Below are positions 43,245 through 50,488 of a stretch of 64,000 nt of DNA, piece after piece (positions within the stretch are counted from its first letter, which is position 1; every line of letters begins with the position of its first letter). Both the position numbers and the translations under genes were made by a program. Under the pieces are notes generated by a model. It searched no databases, was not told where the DNA came from, and was given only the letters and a program-made list of their open reading frames with translations. The stretch covers positions 1 to 64,000 of the forward strand of contig NZ_BDBV01000053.1 in assembly GCF_001613165.1 (NCBI RefSeq), written 5' to 3'. The stretch comes from Nocardia mexicana NBRC 108244. Its GTDB lineage: Bacteria; Actinomycetota; Actinomycetes; Mycobacteriales; Mycobacteriaceae.

Positions 43245-43290
43245 TCAATCGTCGTAGTGGCCGCGGCAGGCGATGACGATCACCTGGTCG
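43245..43290 (-). pseudogene. YoeB-type toxin remnant (C-terminal end only)
   Basis: A minus-strand frame ending at the TGA at 43245-43247 encodes DDQVIVIACRGHYDD, which matches the C-terminal end of YoeB/Txe ribosome-dependent endoribonucleases (a hydrophobic strand followed by CRxHY). The preceding ~70 residues of the toxin, including the catalytic Glu and Arg, are missing: upstream in this frame there is no toxin-like sequence. It abuts, in another frame, the YefM-like fragment. The call is from pattern memory, so the family match should be treated as probable. Confidence 0.55.
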
Positions 43291-43423
43291 TCATCGGGTC
43301 CGCATCGCCGTCGGCGTCGATGAGGTCGTGAGCTTGTACTTGCCCGCATTCGGCCTGAGCAATGCCACGTGCGAGCCAGGCCGCGCTGGCCGAGTTGGAA
43401 AGCAGGTGTTCCGTCTCCTTCAT
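43280..43423 (-). CDS. Short YefM/Phd-like antitoxin fragment
   Basis: A 47-codon frame from an ATG with a perfect AGGAGGAAG site encodes MKETEHLLSNSASAAWLAR followed by GIAQAECGQVQAHDLID. This is the typical C-terminal half of YefM antitoxins (ETxYLL-x-S-x-A-x3-L-x3-I), the part that binds the YoeB toxin. The N-terminal DNA-binding domain is absent. It leads straight into the YoeB remnant. It may be expressed as an orphan toxin-neutralising peptide, or may be a decayed gene. Confidence 0.55.
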   Translation of the reverse strand: MKETEHLLSNSASAAWLARGIAQAECGQVQAHDLIDADGDADPMTTR

Positions 43424-43446
43424 CGCTTCCTCCTGAATGCAACTTG

Positions 43447-43986
43447 TCACTGCTCGGATAAGTTTTCCGGTTCGTTGAAATATTCGCCGTACGGAATGGC
43501 GGTCTGCCAAAGTCGATATTTGACGAAGCTGCAGTATTCGACTAAGCCAGGGTCGGTGGTGATGGCCAAACCTGCTGGTTTTCCGTGACTATCTACCAGA
43601 TTATAGACCACACGATTTTCATCCATAAGCCACCAGTCGTCCTGCGGGGTTTCTCCGGCCTGGTGACGCGGAATATATCGAATGTCCTCGCCTGCCTCGA
43701 CATTATGATGAGTTACCGAAAGGAGCCAGCGCTGATAGTCACTGTGCGGAACGGTGACGACACGAACTCGGCTCATTGATACGCCGCGTCCAGTGGTTTC
43801 CCGGACGAGGGCTTGCCAGGGTGTACCGGGGTCGCGGGGTGGGGGTTCGCCGTTCAGGAATCGCCTCAGTCGCTCGGATTCGTGCGGCACCGCGTACGAG
43901 TCCCTGACCTCCAAGTGGAACGCTTCCTGCCTGCACTCGCCGAACAGGCTCACCCACGCTGCATGATCAACCGTGCGGAACTGCAC
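43447..43986 (-). CDS. DUF6879-family protein, copy A
   Basis: This 179-residue soluble protein starts at GTG 43986 with GGAGAGGA upstream. Hallmarks shared with copy B (44894-45427) are EAFHLEVRDSYAVPHESERLRRFLNGE, RVRVVTVPHSDYQRWLL, NVEAGEDIRYIPRH, WWLMDENRVVYNLVD and LAITTDPGLVEYC. DUF6879 proteins are common in Nocardia and Streptomyces, nearly always beside an Scr1-type XRE regulator, and have no established activity. Here it is the last gene of a four-gene operon, 71 bp after the XRE gene. Copies A and B are about half identical by eye. Confidence 0.8.
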   Translation of the reverse strand: MQFRTVDHAAWVSLFGECRQEAFHLEVRDSYAVPHESERLRRFLNGEPPPRDPGTPWQALVRETTGRGVSMSRVRVVTVPHSDYQRWLLSVTHHNVEAGEDIRYIPRHQAGETPQDDWWLMDENRVVYNLVDSHGKPAGLAITTDPGLVEYCSFVKYRLWQTAIPYGEYFNEPENLSEQ

Positions 43987-44057
43987 CGTAGAACGTCCTC
44001 TCCGTCATCGGTACCTCGATAGGTGTGCCTCGTGGTCCGCCGGCATCAGCTGGTCGT

Positions 44058-44897
44058 TCACCGGGACCGCTCCTCGAGGGCCTTGCGAATCAGTTCCCTG
44101 GCCGCCTCTCCGGTTACGGATTGTTTTGCCAGAACGTCGAAGGCTCGGCCATAGAGCGCTATTTCTCGAGGTTGGGTTATGGTTATTTCGGCGGTATGTC
44201 CCTCTACCTTGACCATGTGGTTGTCGAACATCACGTAGTTCTCGACGATGACCCTGCCCTCCGCAGCGGCCGGGACTATTCCTAGTGTCACTCTGGGCAT
44301 TCCTATTAATGAGTGAATTCGATCGAGCTGTCCCGTCATTACATCATCGGTGCCGATAGTCGTATACAGGGCCTGTTCGCCGATCAGAAAATGGAATCTG
44401 TGCCCCCGTCGGTAGAGAATGAGCTGGCGTTCCATTCTCTTGGACACGCCTTCGTCTATATCGTCCGGAACCTGGTAGAACTCGATCGAGGAGCGTAGGA
44501 TTGCTTCAGCATAATCGGCGGTCTGGAGCAGTCCTGGGATGATCTGCGGTTGCCAGTTTCGAATGTGCTTGGCCTCGGCTTCCAGCTTGATGGATTGCTG
44601 CTGACGCCGTTTAATTCCACCGGCTCCGAGTATTCGCCTCCACTCGACATACGCGGCATCTATATTGTGGCGGGTAGCAAGAAGGTCCGGCAACTGCTCG
44701 CGAGCATTCGAATGGGTGCAGTAGGCCTTGATGTCGGAATCGGAAGGATTTATGCGTCCATATTCGATCTTACTGCACTTGCTTTCGTGCCAACCTTCGC
44801 GGCGGGCAAGCTCACGGCCCGTGAGTCCGGCCGAGCGTCGCATCTCCCGGAGTCGCCGACCGAGAGCTTCCCGTGCTTCCTGTACCGCATGTGTCAC
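44058..44897 (-). CDS. XRE-family regulator with Scr1/DUF5753 domain
   Basis: This 279-residue protein has an N-terminal helix-turn-helix (LGRRLREMRRSAGLTGRELARREGWHESKCSKIEYGRINPSDSDI) and a C-terminal DUF5753 domain (AKHIRNWQPQIIPGLLQTADYAEAIL onward, with LIGEQAL and HSLIGMPRVTLGIVP). Such Scr1-type regulators are very numerous in Streptomyces and Nocardia and pair with small partner proteins, in a toxin-antitoxin-like fashion or in development. GTG 44897 overlaps the copy B stop by 4 bp (GTGA), so translation is coupled. GC content is visibly lower here than in the cell-wall genes. Confidence 0.9.
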   Translation of the reverse strand: MTHAVQEAREALGRRLREMRRSAGLTGRELARREGWHESKCSKIEYGRINPSDSDIKAYCTHSNAREQLPDLLATRHNIDAAYVEWRRILGAGGIKRRQQQSIKLEAEAKHIRNWQPQIIPGLLQTADYAEAILRSSIEFYQVPDDIDEGVSKRMERQLILYRRGHRFHFLIGEQALYTTIGTDDVMTGQLDRIHSLIGMPRVTLGIVPAAAEGRVIVENYVMFDNHMVKVEGHTAEITITQPREIALYGRAFDVLAKQSVTGEAARELIRKALEERSR

Positions 44898-45427
44898 TGC
44901 AAACGACTCTCCGTTGAGACGTATTCAATGAATGGAGTAGCCAATGACCACAGATGTTCCCTGGCTCGCTGGCAGTACTCTACTATTCTGGGGTCGATCG
45001 TTATTGCTGCGCCGGCCGGTGCTCCCTCTCGATCGATCAGGTTGTAGCAAACGGTTTCATCGTCGAACAGCCAAAAATCATCGGCCGGGACATCCTCGGC
45101 ACTGACGAGATGACGCGGAAGATAACGAATGTCTTCACCGGCTTCGATGTTGTCCGAAGTCTCGGTGAGCAACCACCGTTGATAATCACTGTGCGGAACT
45201 GTGATAACTCGTACGCGACTCACGACTACGCCGCGCCCTGTTACCTCCACGATCAGATTGTTCCATGCATCCCACGACTCTTCGACCTTTGACTCTCCAT
45301 TCAAGAACCTTTGTAGGCTATCGGACTCGCTCGGGACGGCATAGGTATCCCGGACTTCCATGTGGAATGCTGAGCGTTTCGCCTCCAGAAAGAGGTCAGG
45401 CCAAGGACTGTGCTGCCGCAGTTCCAC
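44894..45427 (-). CDS. DUF6879-family protein, copy B
   Basis: This 177-residue protein starts at GTG 45427, with GGAGG 10 nt upstream in a leader that resembles that of copy A (ggaggac...tacgGTG). It has the same blocks: SAFHMEVRDTYAVPSESDSLQRFLNGE, RVRVITVPHSDYQRWLL, NIEAGEDIRYLPRH, FWLFDDETVCYNLID and AITIDPRIVEYC. It overlaps the XRE gene by 4 bp downstream and the 113-residue gene by 32 bp upstream. Two copies flanking one regulator suggest a duplication or two partners with different specificity. Confidence 0.82.
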   Translation of the reverse strand: MELRQHSPWPDLFLEAKRSAFHMEVRDTYAVPSESDSLQRFLNGESKVEESWDAWNNLIVEVTGRGVVVSRVRVITVPHSDYQRWLLTETSDNIEAGEDIRYLPRHLVSAEDVPADDFWLFDDETVCYNLIDREGAPAGAAITIDPRIVEYCQRAREHLWSLATPFIEYVSTESRLQ

Positions 45428-45737
45428 CGTAGTAGGTCCTCCCGTTCCTCGGTACCTCGATTGCAGTCTCGTCTGGTTGCATGGCGAGCTGGTCGAGCGT
45501 GTCCTTATCCGTGATCGGCCTGCCATCGAGGGTGAATGTACCCCGACCGGTATCTGTCATCGGCGCACCTATGAACGTGTCAGGTTCGGTGAAACCGAGT
45601 AGCAGATGCGGTATCTCGACTGTTTGCGGTGCCCCGGTTCGCCACCCGATCACCAGGTATGCACCGTCGTCCGTCGCATAGAGGCTCGGGCAGTCGCCAG
45701 ATTTCGATCCGGTTCGGCCGAGGAAACGTAGACGCAT
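45396..45737 (-). CDS. Small protein of unknown function, first gene of the Scr1-DUF6879 operon
   Basis: This 113-residue protein has an excellent AGGAGGGAAG site before ATG 45737. It looks soluble: MRLRFLGRTGSKSGDCPSLY, YLVIGWRTGAPQTVEIPHLLLGF, then a short charged segment and IEVPRNGRTYYGG. Proteins of this kind are found upstream of DUF6879 genes in Nocardia and Streptomyces, but the family has no known role. It overlaps the DUF6879 copy B start by 32 bp and is therefore the operon leader. Confidence 0.75.
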   Translation of the reverse strand: MRLRFLGRTGSKSGDCPSLYATDDGAYLVIGWRTGAPQTVEIPHLLLGFTEPDTFIGAPMTDTGRGTFTLDGRPITDKDTLDQLAMQPDETAIEVPRNGRTYYGGTAAAQSLA

Positions 45738-45987
45738 GATCTTCCCTCCTGTACCTGTGTGCAGCGGCTTGCAGCACAGGTTCGATGATCGCTCATGCTG
45801 ATGTGCTATGTACAGGGTCGGCGTAGCCTTGTGCAAGCTGGTGCACATTCGTGGATCTGAGTTCTCTGCGTCAGTAACTTCAGCGATGGCGCTCGGGTCC
45901 GGAGCTCTCGATCCAGTTCAGATCATGCGTGACCACGGCATACCCGGACTCGAGCTGCCTCACCATCAGCCGAGTAGGGAGTCGGTA

Positions 45988-46143
45988 ATGAACTGGCGTA
46001 CAAGGCTTTTCGAGTTTCCCGGTGGACTGCTGGAGGTTCAGGCCTACCTGGGTTCCGACCCGGAGGGCGGGCCGGGGGTGTTCATGGAGTTGGTGTACGG
46101 CGATGACGGTCGAGATGGCGTGTCGGACTGTGAGCAGTTGTGA
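45988..46143 (+). CDS. Small protein, 51 residues
   Basis: An ATG at 45988 with a GGGAG site gives MNWRTRLFEFPGGLLEVQAY and a Gly/Asp/Glu-rich tail (SDPEGGPGVFMELVYGDDGRDG). A longer in-frame reading from 45808 is possible but has no ribosome site near its start. The stop overlaps the start of the next small gene by 4 bp, which supports real translation. Function is unknown. Confidence 0.55.
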   Translation: MNWRTRLFEFPGGLLEVQAYLGSDPEGGPGVFMELVYGDDGRDGVSDCEQL

Positions 46144-46280
46144 GCTGGGAGGTGGGGTTGCTCGTGGCGATCGCTCTGCCGCTGGGGGTTTGCTGCGCCG
46201 CTGTGTGCTGGCCTGAGCGTGTTCCGAAGGACAAGACGGTCAAGGCAATCCGCGAACCTGTCGAGCAGGAGGACGGCTGA
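46140..46280 (+). CDS. Small single-helix membrane protein, 46 residues
   Basis: GTG 46140 overlaps the preceding stop (GTGA), so the two genes look translationally coupled. The peptide starts VSWEVGLLVAIALPLGVCCA, one membrane helix with two adjacent cysteines, followed by a charged tail (PERVPKDKTVKAIREPVEQEDG). It is too short for routine gene calling, but the clean overlap and membrane-protein composition support it. A hairpin follows 50 bp later. Function is unknown. Confidence 0.55.
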   Translation: MSWEVGLLVAIALPLGVCCAAVCWPERVPKDKTVKAIREPVEQEDG

Positions 46281-46329
46281 GGGCGGCCGAGATTGTCGTC
46301 GACAGCCCGATCGACCCATAGGTCCGATA

Positions 46330-46359
46330 GCCGCCGCGCGCCCCTCGTCGCGCGGCGGC
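46330..46359 (+). terminator. Hairpin after the small-protein pair
   Basis: A perfect 11-bp GC stem (GCCGCCGCGCG at 46330-46340 with its complement at 46349-46359) has an 8-nt loop, between the small genes and the convergent secreted protein gene. Confidence 0.65.
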
Positions 46360-46429
46360 ATTCACGTCCGGTGCGCATCTCAGCGCGACGACGACCCCGG
46401 CCGTGCGTCTCAGTGCAGCTGGGACAGCC

Positions 46430-46708
46430 CTACGCTTCGGGCGGTGGTGCGTAGTTGGGTGGTGGGGCGTCGTCGGTCGGCCGCCAAAGCCAATATGTCA
46501 GTGCGCCGTTGGTCGTTTTCACCTCGCGGCATATCCATGTGCGCCCGTCCGTGCCCTTCGCCTTCTGCCCGGCGCGTTGCTCGGTGCAGGCCAGTCTGGG
46601 CGAGCCGTCGTCGGCGGCAGCCGTCGGTGCGGCGGCCAGCTGCGCCACCGCGGGTGCCGCCGCGACCAACAGTGCGGCAAGGGATACCAAGGCTGAACGT
46701 CCGTGCAT
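46430..46708 (-). CDS. Small secreted protein, 92 residues
   Basis: ATG 46708 has an AAGGTAGG site and is followed by a signal peptide (MHGRSALVSLAALLVAAAPAVA, cleavage probably near AAA-DD). The mature part has two cysteines (RLACTEQ and WICREV) in an actinobacterial small-protein pattern CTEQRAGQ...DGRTWICR, which suggests one disulfide. It ends in a Pro-rich tail (APPPNYAPPPEA). Function is unknown. Confidence 0.68.
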   Translation of the reverse strand: MHGRSALVSLAALLVAAAPAVAQLAAAPTAAADDGSPRLACTEQRAGQKAKGTDGRTWICREVKTTNGALTYWLWRPTDDAPPPNYAPPPEA

Positions 46709-46833
46709 GATTACCTACCTTCACGCCGATCCGCGTGGGTCGTTCCACGAGCGCCACCGTGTGACGCCACCGCCGAGTGTGAGTCGACCACCGCCGGACC
46801 GGTCCGGGGCGACAGCATGCGCGTACGCCCCCA

Positions 46834-46871
46834 AAAGAAAGCGGGCGGCGCAATCACCATGCGCCGCCCGC
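46834..46871 (-). terminator. Rho-independent terminator of embB
   Basis: Reading the minus strand, a 12-bp stem (GCGGGCGGCGCA and its complement, 46841-46852 and 46860-46871) is followed by the T-rich tail TTTCTTTTGG. It lies 17 bp after the embB stop codon. Confidence 0.85.
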
Positions 46872-46887
46872 TGTTTCGCGTCCTATC

Positions 46888-49800
46888 TCAGAACACCCGC
46901 AGCTGCCCCGGTGACCAGAATCCGGAGCGGCTGGCCGTGCCCGTGCTCACCTCGGCCGGTGCCGCCTTGTAGTACTGGTCGTAGCGCTCCAGCGAACCCC
47001 AGTCCCGCGCCCAGTCGTTCTTCATATAGGTCGGGATGGTGGTCGACTTGGCCAGCATCTGCGAGAAGCCCAGGGGCCCACCGAATTCCTCGGCCTGCCA
47101 GGTATCGGTGGAGCTCACCGCCAGCGGACGATCGGGCAGGATGCGGTAGTTCGGCACCTCGGCGACGCCGTCGAGGTGGTTGAACGGCCGCTGGCACGGG
47201 AACTGCAGGCCCACGGCCCAGTCCAGCAGCACCGGCTGTTCGGTGCCGACGACCGTGTTCAGCGACTGCAGCTTCGGCACGCGCGGCGGCGTGAACGCCA
47301 GCCACTGGTCACCGATCAGGATCGGGTCGTTGGCGACGATGCGCACCGTATCGGCCTCGGGCGAGATCTGATCCAGCGGCACCCGCAGGTTGCGCCAGGT
47401 CGGGAACGGTCCGATATCGCGCGGCAGGTAGCTGCCGAGCTTGGTGACCGAGCCGTCGGGCTGCTTCTTGCCGTAGTCGACGGTCAGCGACTGGCCGTAG
47501 TCGACGTTTCCGGTGTCATCGACCGACAGGATGCGGCCCGCCGCCGAAATCACCACCAGCGGCGAATCTTCCGACCGCGGCGGCAGCTGGTACCAGCTGG
47601 AGGTCAGGTTCGCGGGCTGCTGCACGTTCTCCTGGTAGCTGCCCATCACCGGCGTGGTCGCCGGATCGAGCCCGAACGGCAGCGCCACGGTGCTGCCGTT
47701 GACGCCGGTCTGCTGGGTGCGGCCACCGCCGGTGCCCGCGTTCTGGCCCTCGGCGAACGCCGCGCCCACCGACTGCGTGGACGTGTTACCGGTGCCCGGC
47801 TTGACCTCGACGGAGTCGGCCTTCAGATCGGTGGGAACTCCGTTGGGGGAGAAGCCGACCGGATTGCCGCCCGCGAGCGGGTCGTCGTTCTTCGGCGGAT
47901 GCGCCGGATCGATGATCGGCGTCAGGTTGCCGCTGTTGACGTTCTGCTCGACGAGCACGTCGTTGGCGAGACCGCACGAATTACCGCTCACCGCATCGAA
48001 ATTCGAGCGCGCCAGTGAGTACGCGGGGTACTGCCACACCGCGCCCTTCACCAGCGAGAACACCTCGAACAGCACCATCGCCGCCGCGACCACGGTGAGC
48101 GGGATCGCCGCGAACCGGCGAATTCGTCTGCCGCGCGCGGTCTTCGCGCTCGCCGGCGGCTTCGCATAGCCCTCGCGCAGCGACTGCCACGCCACCAGCG
48201 CCAGCGCCAAGCCGAACAGCACCAGCATGATGGTGTTCGACTCGATGCCCCTCAGCGACACCGTCTTGTCGAACCACGGCACCCCGAAGCTCGATACGTA
48301 CCAGTAGCCGTTGATGCCCGAGAACGACAGCGCCAGCGCGAACAGCAAGGCGGCCAGGAAGATCGACCGGTTCTTGCGCGAGCGCAGCGCGGTCGCCGAC
48401 ACCGCGACGGCGGTCACCGCCGCCAGCGAACCGGCGATGCCCGCGTAGGCGCCGAAGTGGTGGGTCCACTTCGTCGGGTTGAACATCATGAAGAAGATGG
48501 TTCCGAACACCACGCCCATCAGCCGCCACGTCGGGCCGCTGGCGATGCCCGGCACCTTCACGCGGCGCAGCAGCACCATCATCGTGGTGAACAGGCACAG
48601 CAGCATCACCAGGAATGCGAACCGGCGGGCGAGCGAGCCGTCCACGGTCTCGACGAACAGGTAGTAGTAGCGCAGATAGTCCTCGTACCAGGCCAGGTTC
48701 GGACCCGCGAGGCGGCGCACCCGGTTGGCCTCCTGGATCGCGGCGAAGGTCTGGTCGCTGTAGACGACGGTGAGCACGAGGAAGCCCGCGGCCGCGATCG
48801 GCGCCAGCAGCGGCAGCGTCGAACCCCACCAGGTCGCCTTCCAGCCGGATTCGCCGGCGGCCAGTTCGCGGCGCTTGCGCACCGCGACCCGCACCAGCGG
48901 GCGGATGCCCGCGAGCAACGCGGCCACACACATCAGGCCGGTCGGGGCGGCGGCCAGCGTGAACGCCGCGACCAGGACCGCGACCGCCGCGGGCAGCAGC
49001 CGGGAGGTGGCGATGGCCCGCTCGATCGACACCCAGGTCAGCAGCGCGCCCAGCGCGACGATCGGCTCCGAGCGCAGGCCGTTGTCGTAGGGCATCCAGA
49101 ACGCGAGGAAGACCAGGCCGCCGGTCCACAGCGCCACCTTCGAGGTGCGCACGCCGCGGCCCAGCCGGGGCACCACCTCGCGGCTGATCACCATCCAGCA
49201 CAGCAGTCCGCACAGCAGCGCCGGGATCCGCACCCACGCGCTGGCCGTGGAGACCTGCGCGAACGCCTGGATCACGTAGTAGTACCAGCCGAACGGCGCC
49301 TCCGGCACGCCGTACCAGCGGAAGTAGTTGGCCAGATAGCCCGCGTGCGGGGCGACCCGCACCATGCTGAGGATGTATCCGTCGTCGGAGGTGTTGGCGC
49401 CGACGAAATGCCACACCAGCAGCGTGCCCGCGACGGCGCCGTCGGCCCAGGTCGGCTTCAGCCAGTGCGCCGGGAAGATCCGGCGGTGGCCGCGGCGGTC
49501 ACCGGTGTCGAGCCGGCCGAGCGCGGCCAGCGCGATCAGCGTGCACAGCACCGCCGCGATCATCGCGACCAGCTTGATCACGGTGGGGGTGGTGGAGAAC
49601 CGCGAGTCGACCGTCATGTGGAACGACAGGCCCTCCGGCGCGCCGCCCTTCAGATCGGTGAACACGCCGACCACCTGCGGACGCAGGTCGCCCTCCAGCG
49701 TGCCCTCGATCGGCGCGGTGACGGTTTCGGTGGCGCCCGGTGCACCGCCCTCGACAGGCTGCTCCACCTCCCGGGTCGCCCCCTGGAACGCCGCGTGGGT

Positions 49801-50265
49801 GCGGTTGTGGTCGGAGGAGATGACGATCGACGAACATCCGGCGAGCTGGGAGCGCTCCGCCGACGCCACCACCGCATTGCGGTCCACGACGTCCACCGAG
49901 GTGTCCGACACCCGGATGAACATCGCCTCCAGGGACGCTCGATCGCCCTGCGGCGGCGCGGTTGCCAGCAGCATGCCGCCCTGCGGGGGTAGCCCGTCGA
50001 CCAGCGAGCAGGGAATCGTCGCGTTCAGATCGACGGGGACTTGCGACATGAGCGGCGCCTGTACGCTGCCGACGGTCCCGTTCTGCGGCCAGTTCACCTC
50101 GGAGGTGGTCTGGGTGACCGGCAGGAACGGGGTGGCTATCGCGAACAGCGCGCCGAGCAATCCCACGACCAGCGCGATCAGTCGGGCATTGCGGAAGTCA
50201 CGGGGCGTCGCGTCGGGCGCGGAGGCCTCCGGTTTCGTCAAGACAGCAGTTGCGGCGTCGGGCAC
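46888..50265 (-). CDS. embB: Arabinosyltransferase, EmbB-like
   Basis: Emb proteins are GT-C enzymes that elongate cell-wall arabinan from decaprenyl-phosphoryl-arabinose; EmbB is the ethambutol target. The 1125-residue protein has about 15 membrane helices, the catalytic DD motif in GANTSDDGYIL (Asp294, Asp295) and two C-terminal carbohydrate-binding regions. EmbB-type features are DVVDRNAVV, YLRYYYLFVETVDGSLARRFAFL and the end GTASRSGFWSPG. GTG 50265 has no ribosome site but a TAACAT box 8 nt upstream, as expected for a leaderless mRNA. A strong hairpin separates it from embC, so it has its own promoter. Confidence 0.92.
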   Translation of the reverse strand: MPDAATAVLTKPEASAPDATPRDFRNARLIALVVGLLGALFAIATPFLPVTQTTSEVNWPQNGTVGSVQAPLMSQVPVDLNATIPCSLVDGLPPQGGMLLATAPPQGDRASLEAMFIRVSDTSVDVVDRNAVVASAERSQLAGCSSIVISSDHNRTHAAFQGATREVEQPVEGGAPGATETVTAPIEGTLEGDLRPQVVGVFTDLKGGAPEGLSFHMTVDSRFSTTPTVIKLVAMIAAVLCTLIALAALGRLDTGDRRGHRRIFPAHWLKPTWADGAVAGTLLVWHFVGANTSDDGYILSMVRVAPHAGYLANYFRWYGVPEAPFGWYYYVIQAFAQVSTASAWVRIPALLCGLLCWMVISREVVPRLGRGVRTSKVALWTGGLVFLAFWMPYDNGLRSEPIVALGALLTWVSIERAIATSRLLPAAVAVLVAAFTLAAAPTGLMCVAALLAGIRPLVRVAVRKRRELAAGESGWKATWWGSTLPLLAPIAAAGFLVLTVVYSDQTFAAIQEANRVRRLAGPNLAWYEDYLRYYYLFVETVDGSLARRFAFLVMLLCLFTTMMVLLRRVKVPGIASGPTWRLMGVVFGTIFFMMFNPTKWTHHFGAYAGIAGSLAAVTAVAVSATALRSRKNRSIFLAALLFALALSFSGINGYWYVSSFGVPWFDKTVSLRGIESNTIMLVLFGLALALVAWQSLREGYAKPPASAKTARGRRIRRFAAIPLTVVAAAMVLFEVFSLVKGAVWQYPAYSLARSNFDAVSGNSCGLANDVLVEQNVNSGNLTPIIDPAHPPKNDDPLAGGNPVGFSPNGVPTDLKADSVEVKPGTGNTSTQSVGAAFAEGQNAGTGGGRTQQTGVNGSTVALPFGLDPATTPVMGSYQENVQQPANLTSSWYQLPPRSEDSPLVVISAAGRILSVDDTGNVDYGQSLTVDYGKKQPDGSVTKLGSYLPRDIGPFPTWRNLRVPLDQISPEADTVRIVANDPILIGDQWLAFTPPRVPKLQSLNTVVGTEQPVLLDWAVGLQFPCQRPFNHLDGVAEVPNYRILPDRPLAVSSTDTWQAEEFGGPLGFSQMLAKSTTIPTYMKNDWARDWGSLERYDQYYKAAPAEVSTGTASRSGFWSPGQLRVF

Positions 50266-50273
50266 GGTTGGTG

Positions 50274-50279
50274 ATGTTA
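50274..50279 (-). promoter_or_regulatory. -10 box of a probable leaderless embB promoter
   Basis: On the minus strand TAACAT ends 8 nt before the GTG start at 50265. No Shine-Dalgarno sequence is present. Confidence 0.5.
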
Positions 50280-50432
50280 TCTGCCCGCGCTGTGAGTGAC
50301 TGTGTTCACTCGGATCCTGCTGTTCACATCCACAGTGCGGCGGCTCGCCTCGAGGTTGATTCGTCACGATCCGGGTCCGGACGGGCCGATCCCCGCCAGG
50401 CGGCGGCCATAGCCGGAACGTTGCACGACACG

Positions 50433-50475
50433 CCGGGATGACCGCCATCGAAACCTGGCGTGGCGGTCATCCCGG
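50433..50475 (-). terminator. Strong hairpin terminator of embC
   Basis: A perfect 15-bp stem (CCGGGATGACCGCCA at 50433-50447 with its complement at 50461-50475) has a 13-nt loop and lies 13 bp beyond the embC stop codon. It separates embC from embB transcription. Confidence 0.82.
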
Positions 50476-50488
50476 GCAGTTTCCGGGG

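Noticed and set aside
45808..45987. Longer N-terminus for the 51-residue protein
   Set aside because: No ribosome site is visible at 45808, whereas ATG 45988 has GGGAG; the extra sequence overlaps the promoter region of the divergent operon.
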